A stretch of DNA of 64,000 nucleotides, from assembly GCA_034927815.1 (NCBI GenBank), contig JAYFPK010000004.1, positions 62,001 through 126,000 of the forward strand. Reading direction: 5' to 3'. Shown here piece after piece: positions 34,570 to 42,577 of this stretch; position 1 is the stretch's first letter; each line of letters opens with the position of its first letter. The notes beneath the pieces are model-generated. The model did not search any database. It saw only the letters and a list, made by a program, of their open reading frames with translations, and had not been told where the DNA came from. The DNA comes from Limiplasma sp034927815. Lineage in GTDB: Bacteria > Bacillota > Clostridia > Christensenellales > Aristaeellaceae. The position numbers were made by a program, and so were the translations under genes.

Positions 34570-34830
34570 ATGGGGCTTATGACGTATTCTGAAATTCTCA
34601 TTGCCCGCGTCTCCGCGCTGTGCAAGCGGCGGGGCATCGCCTACAACAAGCTGGCGGCGATGTGCGGGCTGAACCAGTCCACCATTGACAACATTGTGCG
34701 GGGCGCCAGCAAGGACCCGCGCATTCAAACCCTTCATCATATTGCCCTTGGCTTGAACATGACCCTGGCGGAATTTTTGGATTATCCGGAGCTCAATGAT
34801 TATTCCTTTGAGGAGGAAGACCCCGAATAA
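34570..34830 (+). CDS. Small XRE-type helix-turn-helix protein
   Basis: An 86-aa protein with one HTH_XRE domain (about 8-68; NKLAAMCGLNQSTIDNIVRG is the helix-turn-helix) and an acidic tail. The ATG at 34579, which removes three residues, fits the ribosome-binding site GGTGAGG equally well or better. It probably shares the transcript with aroK. Target unknown. Confidence 0.82.
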   Translation: MGLMTYSEILIARVSALCKRRGIAYNKLAAMCGLNQSTIDNIVRGASKDPRIQTLHHIALGLNMTLAEFLDYPELNDYSFEEEDPE

Positions 34831-34837
34831 GGGCAAA

Positions 34838-34872
34838 GCGGCGCGCATGCTGTAATAACAGCTGCGCGCCGC
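34838..34872. terminator. GC-rich hairpin after the HTH gene
   Basis: GCGGCGCGC-A-T-GCTGT pairs with ACAGCTGCGCGCCGC, a 15-bp stem with a one-base bulge and an AATA loop. There is no adjacent T-run; a TCTTTTTATTTT stretch follows about 45 bp later. It lies between convergent genes. Confidence 0.5.
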
Positions 34873-34983
34873 GGTCCGGCGGGGCCAGAGGGCCAAGGCG
34901 TACCCCAGGGCGGGGGCGTCTTTTTATTTTGCCTTGCGTGAGAGTTGCTCTTTGCCTGTTTTTCCCCGTTTGGTTTTGACTCC

Positions 34984-36237
34984 TTACAAACCCTTTTCCG
35001 CCAGGGGATATTCGCTGCTTTCCAAAGGCTCCCCGGTGGCCGCGTCAAAGCGCACCTCATAGGTGATGGAAAATAGCTCCGGATTGCGCAAAATGAATTC
35101 CTCATCGGGCAAGGGCCCTCCCGGATAGATGCGGCCCCCTTCAAAGAGGCGTCCGCCGCCATCCTTCAGGTCATACCCCCGCGCCTGCCATACGGGAAGG
35201 AGCACATACCGGGCGTTCGTATTCTCGCCATCGGGGCCGCGCTCAACGTCTCCCTGTACCAAGGCCACGGAATAGCCCAAGGACAGGCGGTATACGCTTT
35301 TCAGTTGCCCGCTTTCCATGCGCCGGCGGATGGACTCCTTCACGGCGGAGAAGGGCGCCAGCAAGGTTTCCGGGGCCAGCACCTCCACCTCCCGCAGATA
35401 GCTCAGGCCGATGTTCATCGTGTCCTCGTCCATGATATAGAGATAGCCTACAATGGGCTGGGGCCAGGGGTCAAAGCCCGTGGAGAGGTGGCCCGAGGCA
35501 CGGTAGTTGCCGGGAAACACAGGCACGTTGCAAAAATACTGGGTCAGGGTTACATCCCACACGCCCTTGCCTCCGTTTTTGACGGGCTTGTTCGGGTCGA
35601 TCACCGGTACTTTGTGGCTGACGCCTGAATCCGTCTGGGGCACCCGCTCCATTTTCATCTCATACAGCCCGCTTTGGGCGGCCAAGGTGTAGATGCGCAG
35701 GTCCGCGGAGGCGTCCCCGCCGAACTCCCCGATGCGGGCATACACAATGCTCATAATCTGCGCCGGGGTCAGGTCGTTTTGGGGAGGAGTCTGGCCCAAA
35801 GGCAGGTAGGCCCGGGTGGTGACGTCCCCTTTTCCGTACAGCTTTTTGCCTTCTCCCACATAATAGCTGATGAAGGGGGAGCCGACGCGGTTCCAGTATT
35901 TGTCCGCCTCCCGCATATAGCGGTCCGCGCCTTTTTCCAGCGGATAGCGGGTACGCAGGTCGGAGGTGTCAAAGGTGACGGGCTTGCACAGCAAAATGGG
36001 CAAGGCGTCCGTATCCGGCAACGTCACGGGGGCATCCACCGAAATCACATTTCCGTCGGGGTCCGTCACCTCCATCCGGAGCCTTTTGGGCGCCTGCTCC
36101 TTCAACTCCGCCAAAGAGAGGAGCTTGCCGCCCTGGGTCAGGGCTTTTCCGCCTCCCGCCATGGGGATGCCGGCAAAAAGGACTGCCGCCAGCAAAAGCG
36201 CCGGAAGCCGGGTGTTGCAAGGGCATTTGGGACGCAT
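34984..36237 (-). CDS. Secreted protein of unknown function
   Basis: A 417-aa protein with a clear N-terminal signal sequence (basic MRPKCPCNTR, then LPALLLAAVLFAGIPMAG) and no lipobox, so it is probably released or cell-wall retained. The mature part is hydrophilic with many Tyr, Pro and Gly. It contains repeated mentions of beta-type segments and no recognised catalytic motif. A strong AAAGGAGG precedes the ATG. It diverges from the TolQ/MotA-like operon, sharing a 282-bp intergenic region, so a functional link is possible but unproven. Confidence 0.8.
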   Translation of the reverse strand: MRPKCPCNTRLPALLLAAVLFAGIPMAGGGKALTQGGKLLSLAELKEQAPKRLRMEVTDPDGNVISVDAPVTLPDTDALPILLCKPVTFDTSDLRTRYPLEKGADRYMREADKYWNRVGSPFISYYVGEGKKLYGKGDVTTRAYLPLGQTPPQNDLTPAQIMSIVYARIGEFGGDASADLRIYTLAAQSGLYEMKMERVPQTDSGVSHKVPVIDPNKPVKNGGKGVWDVTLTQYFCNVPVFPGNYRASGHLSTGFDPWPQPIVGYLYIMDEDTMNIGLSYLREVEVLAPETLLAPFSAVKESIRRRMESGQLKSVYRLSLGYSVALVQGDVERGPDGENTNARYVLLPVWQARGYDLKDGGGRLFEGGRIYPGGPLPDEEFILRNPELFSITYEVRFDAATGEPLESSEYPLAEKGL

Positions 36238-36298
36238 GGGGTTTCCTCCTTTACGGCTGTCTATCTAGAAAGATGGCGCGGCAGGGGGATTTGGTTCA

Positions 36299-36336
36299 CG
36301 CGATCCGATGTTTTTGCAAAGGACCGCGCTTTTTTT
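36299..36336 (+). terminator. Terminator-like hairpin upstream of the motor operon
   Basis: CGCGATCC (36299-36306) pairs with GGACCGCG (36321-36328) with one mismatch, followed by seven Ts. No plus-strand gene precedes it for 1.4 kb, so it may end a short RNA or antisense transcript, or insulate the downstream operon. Confidence 0.45.
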
Positions 36337-36456
36337 GTATCCCGGCAGGGGCTTTGCCGCGCTGAAAACTCCTTTTCCCGCCACATGTTCCCTCCGTCCG
36401 CCGCGTATGCTTGGGCCAGGGATATCTCCCGCTTCTTTTTCGCTAGGATTTGGTGA

Positions 36457-36485
36457 TTTACAAAATGTGAAAAAAGTGTTAAGAT
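36457..36485 (+). promoter_or_regulatory. Promoter of the TolQ/OmpA-like operon
   Basis: TTTACA (36457-36462) and TAAGAT (36480-36485) with a 17-bp spacer in an unusually AT-rich stretch; the leader of about 28 nt carries AAAGGAGG. Confidence 0.65.
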
Positions 36486-36519
36486 TTTAGAGAAAATATG
36501 TCGAAAAGGAGGGCGTCCC

Positions 36520-37833
36520 ATGCCTATGGAATGGCTTCAACGCCTTGGCACGTTTTTGTGGGATGCGTCGATTTATATCGCCATCGGACTTGTGACCTGG
36601 GTGGGCCTGGTGAAGTGCATCTACCCGGTGCTGCGCAACGCCTCTTTGCTGAACAGGGCGGTGGTACAGCTGGAAAAAAGCAGCGCCAAGGGCAAGCCTG
36701 GGATTTGGAGGGACGCCCAGTTTTTGGGCCGTTCCCTCCGGGAGGATTGGCAGCGCTTTTTGCTCAACGCCCGGCAGATGGACCTGCGGGGAATGCCCTA
36801 CAATACCGATGAGTACATCAACGAGGATTCCGTGATTTACAGGCCCGGCCACGCCCAGCTGGCGGAGCTGATCCCCAGCTTGCTCACCTCCCTGGGCATT
36901 TTGGGCACCTTCATGGGCCTGATGCAAGGCCTGACGGACCTGAATTTCTCCAATGCCGAGGGCACCATCCGCAGCATTCCCAACCTGCTGCAGGGAATGC
37001 GCTTTGCCTTTGCCACCTCCGTGGCGGGCATTTCCTGCTCCCTGATTTTTAATATGCTCAACCGGGTGGCCGTGGGCCGGGCGTTCAGGGCTTTGGACAA
37101 CCTGGACGAGGCCTTTTATGATTTGGCCATGCCCCGGCCCCTGGCCCCGGACGTGCAGATGATCTGCCAGAAGCAGGACGAGGAGGCCAGCCTTAAGCAG
37201 GCGGCGGAGGAAGCGGGCAGCCAGGTGGCGGGAACGCTGGAATTGGCCATCAGCCGGGCCATGCATCCCCTGACGCTGTCCATGGATCAGTTTATCAAAG
37301 GGGCGACCCAGGAGCAGGTTGCGGGCGTCAAGACGGTGGTAAGCCAGTTTGTGCAGCAGATGAACGCTTCCCTGGACGGGCAGCTCACCGCCCTGGGGGA
37401 CACCATGCGCATGGTGAACCAAGGCCAGGTTCAGGCCCAGCAAAACCTCCAGCGCGCTTTGCAAACCGCGGAGCTGCTCACCAAGGACGCCCAGCGCATC
37501 CAGGAGGCCAGCCGGGAGATTGCCCGGCAAATGAGCGCCCTGAGCGTGGACATGGAGCGGGAGGCCCAGCGCAGGAACAGCAAGGCGCAGGAAGCCCAGG
37601 AGTTGGCCGCCAAGCAAAGCGCCCTGGGGGAGGAATTGGAGGCCTTGACCCTTTCCCTGAACCGCATGAACGCCGCCGTGGAGGCCCTTTCCCAGCGGAT
37701 GGACCGGCAGGCCTTGGAGCCCGTGGAGGACCTGCCCCCGCCTTATGCCCCCGTTTCTCCCGCGCCCTTGCGGCTGGGAGGCCGCAAGCCCAAAGCCGCT
37801 GAAAGCGGGCGGACCTCGGGCCTGGAGGCATGA
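36520..37833 (+). CDS. TolQ/ExbB/MotA/ZorA-like proton-channel protein with helical C-terminal tail
   Basis: A 437-aa membrane protein. TM1 is about 14-36; a cytoplasmic segment follows; TM2 about 112-136 (LIPSLLTSLGILGTFMGLMQGL) and TM3 about 156-185 (MRFAFATSVAGISCSLIFNML) carry the Gly- and Thr/Ser-rich pattern of ExbB/TolQ/MotA channels. Residues about 190-400 are mostly helical with Gln/Glu/Ala heptads, a long cytoplasmic tail reminiscent of ZorA. The last ~40 residues are Pro-rich. AAAGGAGG precedes the ATG. The next gene encodes the matching OmpA/MotB-type partner. No flagellar, Tol, TonB or Zorya effector gene is nearby. Confidence 0.85.
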   Translation: MPMEWLQRLGTFLWDASIYIAIGLVTWVGLVKCIYPVLRNASLLNRAVVQLEKSSAKGKPGIWRDAQFLGRSLREDWQRFLLNARQMDLRGMPYNTDEYINEDSVIYRPGHAQLAELIPSLLTSLGILGTFMGLMQGLTDLNFSNAEGTIRSIPNLLQGMRFAFATSVAGISCSLIFNMLNRVAVGRAFRALDNLDEAFYDLAMPRPLAPDVQMICQKQDEEASLKQAAEEAGSQVAGTLELAISRAMHPLTLSMDQFIKGATQEQVAGVKTVVSQFVQQMNASLDGQLTALGDTMRMVNQGQVQAQQNLQRALQTAELLTKDAQRIQEASREIARQMSALSVDMEREAQRRNSKAQEAQELAAKQSALGEELEALTLSLNRMNAAVEALSQRMDRQALEPVEDLPPPYAPVSPAPLRLGGRKPKAAESGRTSGLEA

Positions 37834-37835
37834 GT

Positions 37836-38849
37836 ATGGCGCGAAGAACGCAGCCCTCCCGCCGGCGGGCGGGGAGAGTGGACTCCGGCGCGGCCTGGAT
37901 CAGCTATTCGGATATGATGGCTGCCTTGCTGCTGGTGTTCGTGCTGGTGCTGTGCTATAGCATCTACCAGTATTTTTCCATGCTGGAGACCAAAACCGCC
38001 GAATTGGACCAGCAGAGCGCGCTGCTCACCCTCCAGCAGACCCAGCTGGAAAGCCAGCAGACGGAGCTGGAAACAAAGCAGGCGGCGCTGGACGGGGCTC
38101 TTAGCGAGGTTCAAAAGCAAAAGGGCCTGTTGGACAGCCAAAACCTGACCCTGGAGGAAAAGGAACAGATTATCCTTGCGGCCCAGGCGGCCTTGCAGCA
38201 AAAGGAGGCGGACCTGACGGCCGCCCAGCTGACCCTGGCGAATCAGCAAACCGAGCTGGACGCGGCCTCTGCATTGCTAAGTACCCAGCAGCAGGCCATG
38301 GATGCCCAGCAAAGAAAGCTGGACAATCTGGTGGGTGTGCGCACCCAGATCATCCAGGAGCTCAGCAGCCAGCTCGCCCAGGCCAAGCTCAAGGCCTCCG
38401 TGGACAAGAATACCGGGGACATCATGCTGGAAAGCGCGGTCTTCTTTGACGTGGGCAAGGAGCAGATCAAGGAGGGGGGCCGCGAGTTCCTGGACGAGTT
38501 CATCCCCATCTATCTGTCCGTGCTGCTCAGGCCGGAGTACGCGGACGACCTGGGAGAGATCATCATCGAGGGCCATACGGATACCCAGGGTACCTATCTG
38601 ATGAACCTGGAGCTTTCCCAGCGGCGGGCCCTGAGCGTGGCCACCTACTGCCTGGAGATGAAGGGGCTGACCCAGGAGCAGCAGGAAAAGCTGCGCTCCA
38701 TCCTCACGGCAAAGGGACGCAGCTTTTCCGTGCCGGTGCTCCGGGAGGACGGGAAGATCGATATGGACGCCTCCCGAAGGGTGGAGTTTAAGTTCCGCCT
38801 GAAAGATACGGAAATGATCGATGAAATCCGAACCATTTTGGCACAATAA
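37836..38849 (+). CDS. OmpA/MotB/ZorB-like stator protein with long coiled coil
   Basis: A 337-aa protein. A basic N-terminus precedes one membrane helix (about 18-45) containing Asp26 in YSDMMAALLLVFVL, the position of the ion-carrying Asp of MotB-like proteins. A Gln/Leu-rich coiled coil (about 48-165) then leads to an OmpA-like peptidoglycan-binding domain (about 190-325) with EGHTDTQG and LSQRRALSV. I chose the ATG at 37836, seven bases after GGAGG, over the ATG at 37830. With the upstream channel protein it should form an ion-driven complex anchored to peptidoglycan. Confidence 0.87.
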   Translation: MARRTQPSRRRAGRVDSGAAWISYSDMMAALLLVFVLVLCYSIYQYFSMLETKTAELDQQSALLTLQQTQLESQQTELETKQAALDGALSEVQKQKGLLDSQNLTLEEKEQIILAAQAALQQKEADLTAAQLTLANQQTELDAASALLSTQQQAMDAQQRKLDNLVGVRTQIIQELSSQLAQAKLKASVDKNTGDIMLESAVFFDVGKEQIKEGGREFLDEFIPIYLSVLLRPEYADDLGEIIIEGHTDTQGTYLMNLELSQRRALSVATYCLEMKGLTQEQQEKLRSILTAKGRSFSVPVLREDGKIDMDASRRVEFKFRLKDTEMIDEIRTILAQ

Positions 38850-38939
38850 GGAGGAATCTCTTGGGCGGCGGCGAAGAAGGCCTGGAGGCCCGGGAGATTC
38901 GTCAAGGCCTCCCTGTGCGCCCATCCTCCTGGGGAAGGA

Positions 38940-39443
38940 ATGAATGCTTTGCGCCTATTGAAGTATATCGCCATCTTCCTGGTGATTCTTCTGGTTGTTA
39001 CCCTTGTATTTGTGGGCTATTTTTTTCTCACCGCCAATGTGAGCATCGTGGCCTTTAAGGCCCAGGGAGTCCAAGCCTCCCAGGCTCCGGAGCAGTTTGA
39101 GCGGATCAAAGCCGGCCTGGCGGACAAGACCTTCCAGGGCACCGTCTTTGGCGCCTCCACTTTGGGGAAAGCCGAGGATTATGCGCTGATCACCTATACC
39201 GTCCGCCTGAGCAACCAGTGCCTGGTGCCCATTGACATGATCGAGGTGCAGGTGGTGCCCGAACCCACGGACATCGTTCAGCTGGGGGATTTCGCGGTGC
39301 ATTCCCTGGGCGCGAAGTCCCAAGGGGACATCACCGCCACCATCTTGGTGCCCAAGGACAGCCATACGGTGCGGGAGCTGGTGGTGACCTATTATGTATG
39401 GGGCGTCAGCTTTTCCTTGAAGGAGATTTATTCCGGAGCATGA
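38940..39443 (+). CDS. Membrane-anchored protein of unknown function, third gene of the motor operon
   Basis: A 167-aa protein with one N-terminal membrane helix (about 8-31) and an extracytoplasmic domain of alternating beta strands, which looks like an Ig-like or LEA-type sandwich; no family is recognised. The ATG at 38940 sits right behind GGGGAAGGA, which is close. It is 90 bp downstream of the OmpA-like gene, on the same strand and with no terminator between, so it is probably co-transcribed and may be an accessory subunit of the complex. Confidence 0.75.
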   Translation: MNALRLLKYIAIFLVILLVVTLVFVGYFFLTANVSIVAFKAQGVQASQAPEQFERIKAGLADKTFQGTVFGASTLGKAEDYALITYTVRLSNQCLVPIDMIEVQVVPEPTDIVQLGDFAVHSLGAKSQGDITATILVPKDSHTVRELVVTYYVWGVSFSLKEIYSGA

Positions 39444-39461
39444 CCAGGGGCAAGGGCCCAA

Positions 39462-40094
39462 CTACTCTTCCCTCGCCCGGCTGATGGCCGCCTGAAGGGC
39501 GTCGGAGGCTTCCTCATAGGAGAAGCCCCGGCGGCCCAGGGCGGCCAATATTTTTTGGATCGTCTTGGCGTCCTCCGGCTCGCCCCCGTAGCGCCGCAGC
39601 AGCTTGTCCGCCAGGCGGGCGGCCTGCTCCTCCTGCTCCTCCCCGGGCAAATCGGCGCAGGCCTTTTCCGCCAGGGCCCGGGGAATCCCCTTTTGCCGAA
39701 GCTCCTGCAGGATGCGGGCCTTGCCCAGCTGCCGGTGCGTCCGGGCCACGGCCCAATCCCTGGCAAAGGCCTCGTCGTCCAGGAGCTTTTCCTTTTCCAG
39801 CTTGAAAAGGACTAGTTCAATGGTCCGGTCCATATAGCCGCGGCTTTGGAGCTTTTGCTCCACCTCCCGGCGGCTGCGGGCCCGGAGGGCCAAAAAAGAA
39901 ACCGCCTTGCTCAGGGCTTCGGGATACTGCTTTGGCAGCAGCCATTCCTCAAAAGCGGGCAGGTCGATGGCCTCGTTGAGGGATAGGGGCTTTTCTCCAT
40001 AAGCGGCTGCGGAAAGCCAAAACACCCTCTCGCCGTTGACCTGGATTCGGACGCGGCTTTTTTCCTCCATAACCCCGGTGACGATGTCGTTCAT
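39462..40094 (-). CDS. recX: Regulatory protein RecX
   Basis: A 210-aa protein of three-helix repeats that modulates RecA filaments. Typical segments: ALRARSRREVEQKLQSRGY, LDDEAFARDWAVARTHR, LGKARILQELRQKGI. GGAAGGAG precedes the ATG. It converges with the motor operon (18-bp gap). It is the last gene of a minus-strand series lgt, serine hydrolase, recX; recA itself is not in the window. Confidence 0.88.
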   Translation of the reverse strand: MNDIVTGVMEEKSRVRIQVNGERVFWLSAAAYGEKPLSLNEAIDLPAFEEWLLPKQYPEALSKAVSFLALRARSRREVEQKLQSRGYMDRTIELVLFKLEKEKLLDDEAFARDWAVARTHRQLGKARILQELRQKGIPRALAEKACADLPGEEQEEQAARLADKLLRRYGGEPEDAKTIQKILAALGRRGFSYEEASDALQAAISRAREE

Positions 40095-40143
40095 GGACTG
40101 GCTCCTTCCTGGGCGTAGCTCCCCCGGGAGACCACAGGGCGGC

Positions 40144-41331
40144 TCAAGGCAGAAACAGGCGGATCAAATCCCTGTTCAGCAGGGCCAAATGGCCTTCCCG
40201 TTGCTCGCTGGCCCCGCTGTTTAAGCAGACAAAGCCGTCCCCTTCCCCGGTGAAGAACACGCCGTTCACCGCCCCATAGGCGAAACCCTGGTGGCCGTAG
40301 ATCCTTTGAGCGCTGACCGTGTCGTCCTCCAGGGTCAGCAGGCCCATGCTGTGGCCCAGGGGAACGCGGTGGTCCGGCCATTGTCCCTTTGGCTCCCGGA
40401 GCTGAAGCAGGCTTTCAGGGCTGAGGAAAGAAGCCTCCCTGGGAGAGGCCGGCCGCATCAGGGGCAGCAGCAGCCGTCCCATATGGGGCGCGGAGATGTA
40501 CAGGTTGCCGGAGGCCAGGAGATAATGGCTGTCCGGGTGGGGCTCACCCAAGGGCAGGGCTGTTTGGACCCGCTTTGCGCCCTGGAAGGCGGGCTTGGAG
40601 GAGAAAGGCAGCACCCGGTAGCTGTCCGCCACGGCTGCGCCGGCCAAGGCGCTGGGATCAAAGGTGGCACGCAGCTCCAGGGGCTTGAAGAGAAACTCCT
40701 GGGCCAGGGCCTCAAAGGACTGGCCGAACCGGGCCTCCAACAAGGAGGCAATCATTCCGGCGGCCAGGTTGCTGTACTGAAAGCGGCTGCCGGGAGCATG
40801 GGATGCGAAGGCGGCCGGGTCCTTTAGCAGCGCGGCAAGGGACGGCTTTCCCTGAAAAGAGGCGAAGTAGGCGGGGGAATCCACGAGGGAGGAGGTGTGG
40901 GACAGCAGCATGCCCAAGGTGATAGGCGTCTCCGGGAAGCGGGGATTGCGGACCGGAAGGCCCAGAAAATCCTCCAGGGTCTCCTCCACCGCCAGCTTCC
41001 CCAAGGTTTGCATCCGAAACACCAGCAGCGCCGTAGCCAGCTTGGCAACGGAGGCGGTGCGAAAGAACGTGTCCGGGGTTACGGGGACGGGGGCGGGAGC
41101 AAGGCCCGCCAAGCCGGCTGTGTAGCACTCCGCCAGCTTGCCCTGGGAGAGCCGCTGGATGGCCGCGCCCACCACATGGCGGCGGCGGAGAATGCGGTAC
41201 AGGGCCTGGGGGACAGGGGGAGAAGCTTTTGCGCCCTCCCCATGCACCTGGGGCAAGGCGCATAGGCTTCGCCTTCCCACAGCGGCCAAACCCAGGCCGT
41301 ACAGCCGGTTTTTCAAGGTTCCAACGGGCAT
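40144..41331 (-). CDS. Beta-lactamase-fold serine hydrolase (class C/EstB-like)
   Basis: A 395-aa protein of the Beta-lactamase (PF00144) type. The SxxK motif reads SVAK in TASVAKLAT, and the Tyr motif reads YSN in FQYSNLAAGM. The C-terminal GHQG may replace the KTG-type triad. No signal peptide is visible, so it is probably cytoplasmic, which makes a true antibiotic-hydrolysing role unlikely; esterase or peptidase activity is possible. The ATG at 41331 has AAGGAGGG upstream. It lies 70 bp downstream of lgt. Confidence 0.85.
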   Translation of the reverse strand: MPVGTLKNRLYGLGLAAVGRRSLCALPQVHGEGAKASPPVPQALYRILRRRHVVGAAIQRLSQGKLAECYTAGLAGLAPAPVPVTPDTFFRTASVAKLATALLVFRMQTLGKLAVEETLEDFLGLPVRNPRFPETPITLGMLLSHTSSLVDSPAYFASFQGKPSLAALLKDPAAFASHAPGSRFQYSNLAAGMIASLLEARFGQSFEALAQEFLFKPLELRATFDPSALAGAAVADSYRVLPFSSKPAFQGAKRVQTALPLGEPHPDSHYLLASGNLYISAPHMGRLLLPLMRPASPREASFLSPESLLQLREPKGQWPDHRVPLGHSMGLLTLEDDTVSAQRIYGHQGFAYGAVNGVFFTGEGDGFVCLNSGASEQREGHLALLNRDLIRLFLP

Positions 41332-41401
41332 GGGGTCCCTCCTTGGCATGCTTTGGTGTCGGTTCCGGGATTTGTGGGATACTCACCAGGGCTGGGCTGG
41401 A

Positions 41402-42490
41402 TCAGGCTCTTTTGGCTGTCCCCGCCAGCCACCCTTCCAGCCAGAGGCAGTAGCAAGGCAGCGTAACGCTGGCAACCAGCAGCTGCACTTGTTTCCCATA
41501 GGGGGAGAACCCCAGCCGGAGCAGAAGGAAGGCAACCACATCCAGGGCCAGGGGAATCAAAAACCAGAAGGCGGAAAAGGAAAGCTTTGCCCGGGGCGGC
41601 CTTTGCCATGCCACGCACCAGGCCCAAAGCCCGGTGATCAGCAGCAGCAGCGCGCCGTAACCTCCTTGCCCCGCAAGGAACCAGCGGGCCAGGGAGGCGG
41701 CCAGCAGCAAAGCGGCGGGAAGATACGCCCTGCCCTTCCCCTTGCCCGCCTGCCACAGCAGGGTGGCCGCGGCCAACAGCACCATCACCAGGCTCAGCCA
41801 TTGGGAAACCCGCAGCTCCAACAGCCACAGGCTGTCCGTGCGCAGCTGCTCGATGATGAAGCGCCCGCTGCCGTAGATCAGCAGATACCAGAAAAACACA
41901 TAGCCATCCCGCTTTTGTCTTTTCCGCAGGAGCCACAACGCCCCAAAGCCCAGCAGGTTCCAAAGGGATTCGTAAAAGAAGGTGGCCGCGTGCCAGACAT
42001 AGCCGCTCCCTTGGGGAATCTGCACCCCCAAAGGGAAGAACTGCAAGGCGGGGTCCGTAAGCGCCGGGCCATAGGCCTCCATGTTGAAGTAATTGCCCCA
42101 GCGCCCCACGGCCTGGGCCAGCAGCAGCCCCGGCGCGATGATGTCCGCCAGCTTCCAGAAGGAGAGCTTCTTTTTGCGGCAGTAAAGAAAGACACCCAAA
42201 GCGCCGCCCAGGACCGCGCCGTAGATGGCCACGCCCCCCTCCCAAACGTAGAGGATTCGCAGGGGGTCCGCCGCGAAGCGCTCCCATTCCATGGCGACAA
42301 AATAAAGCCGCGCCCCCAGGATGCCGCAGGGAACGGCCACCAGCGTAGCGTCGGTCATGGCGTCCTTGGGCAGGCCCACCCGCTTTTCTTCATAACAGCC
42401 GATGAGGTAGGCCAGCAGGATGCCCAGGACAATTAAAAAGCTATACCATGGGATGATGCCAAAGAGGGTCCGGCTATAGGCGACGGACAT
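41402..42490 (-). CDS. lgt: Prolipoprotein diacylglyceryl transferase with extra C-terminal membrane helices
   Basis: A 362-aa polytopic enzyme that adds diacylglycerol to the lipobox Cys of prolipoproteins. Family motifs: GARLYF, WEGGVAIYG, GRWGNYFNMEAYG, TFFYESLWN and RFIIEQLRTDS. Ordinary Lgt ends near residue 265. Here about 100 further residues hold three to four more hydrophobic segments rich in Leu, Ala and Trp. AAGGGAG precedes the ATG. It lies downstream of the nucleotide-sugar operon. Confidence 0.92.
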   Translation of the reverse strand: MSVAYSRTLFGIIPWYSFLIVLGILLAYLIGCYEEKRVGLPKDAMTDATLVAVPCGILGARLYFVAMEWERFAADPLRILYVWEGGVAIYGAVLGGALGVFLYCRKKKLSFWKLADIIAPGLLLAQAVGRWGNYFNMEAYGPALTDPALQFFPLGVQIPQGSGYVWHAATFFYESLWNLLGFGALWLLRKRQKRDGYVFFWYLLIYGSGRFIIEQLRTDSLWLLELRVSQWLSLVMVLLAAATLLWQAGKGKGRAYLPAALLLAASLARWFLAGQGGYGALLLLITGLWAWCVAWQRPPRAKLSFSAFWFLIPLALDVVAFLLLRLGFSPYGKQVQLLVASVTLPCYCLWLEGWLAGTAKRA

Positions 42491-42577
42491 GGGGTCACTC
42501 CCTTTGCTTGAGCCTATGATAGTCTGGCCGGAAAGGGGGGCTCATCATACCTGGGGAGTTTGAGCATCCGCCACTCC

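Noticed and set aside
38861..39058. A 65-aa frame with a TTG start exactly spaced behind GGAGG
   Set aside because: It overlaps the third motor-operon gene in another frame, has a shadow-like composition and no helix or domain pattern; the GGAGG may be chance or serve the downstream gene poorly.
36520..39443. A complete Zorya phage-defence system
   Set aside because: Only the ZorA- and ZorB-like halves are present; no ZorC, ZorD or ZorE-like gene is within reach, and recX, a secreted protein and housekeeping genes flank the operon.
40144..41331. A secreted antibiotic-resistance beta-lactamase
   Set aside because: Although it has the SxxK and YxN motifs, no signal peptide is visible and the third motif is unclear; an esterase/peptidase-like hydrolase is safer.
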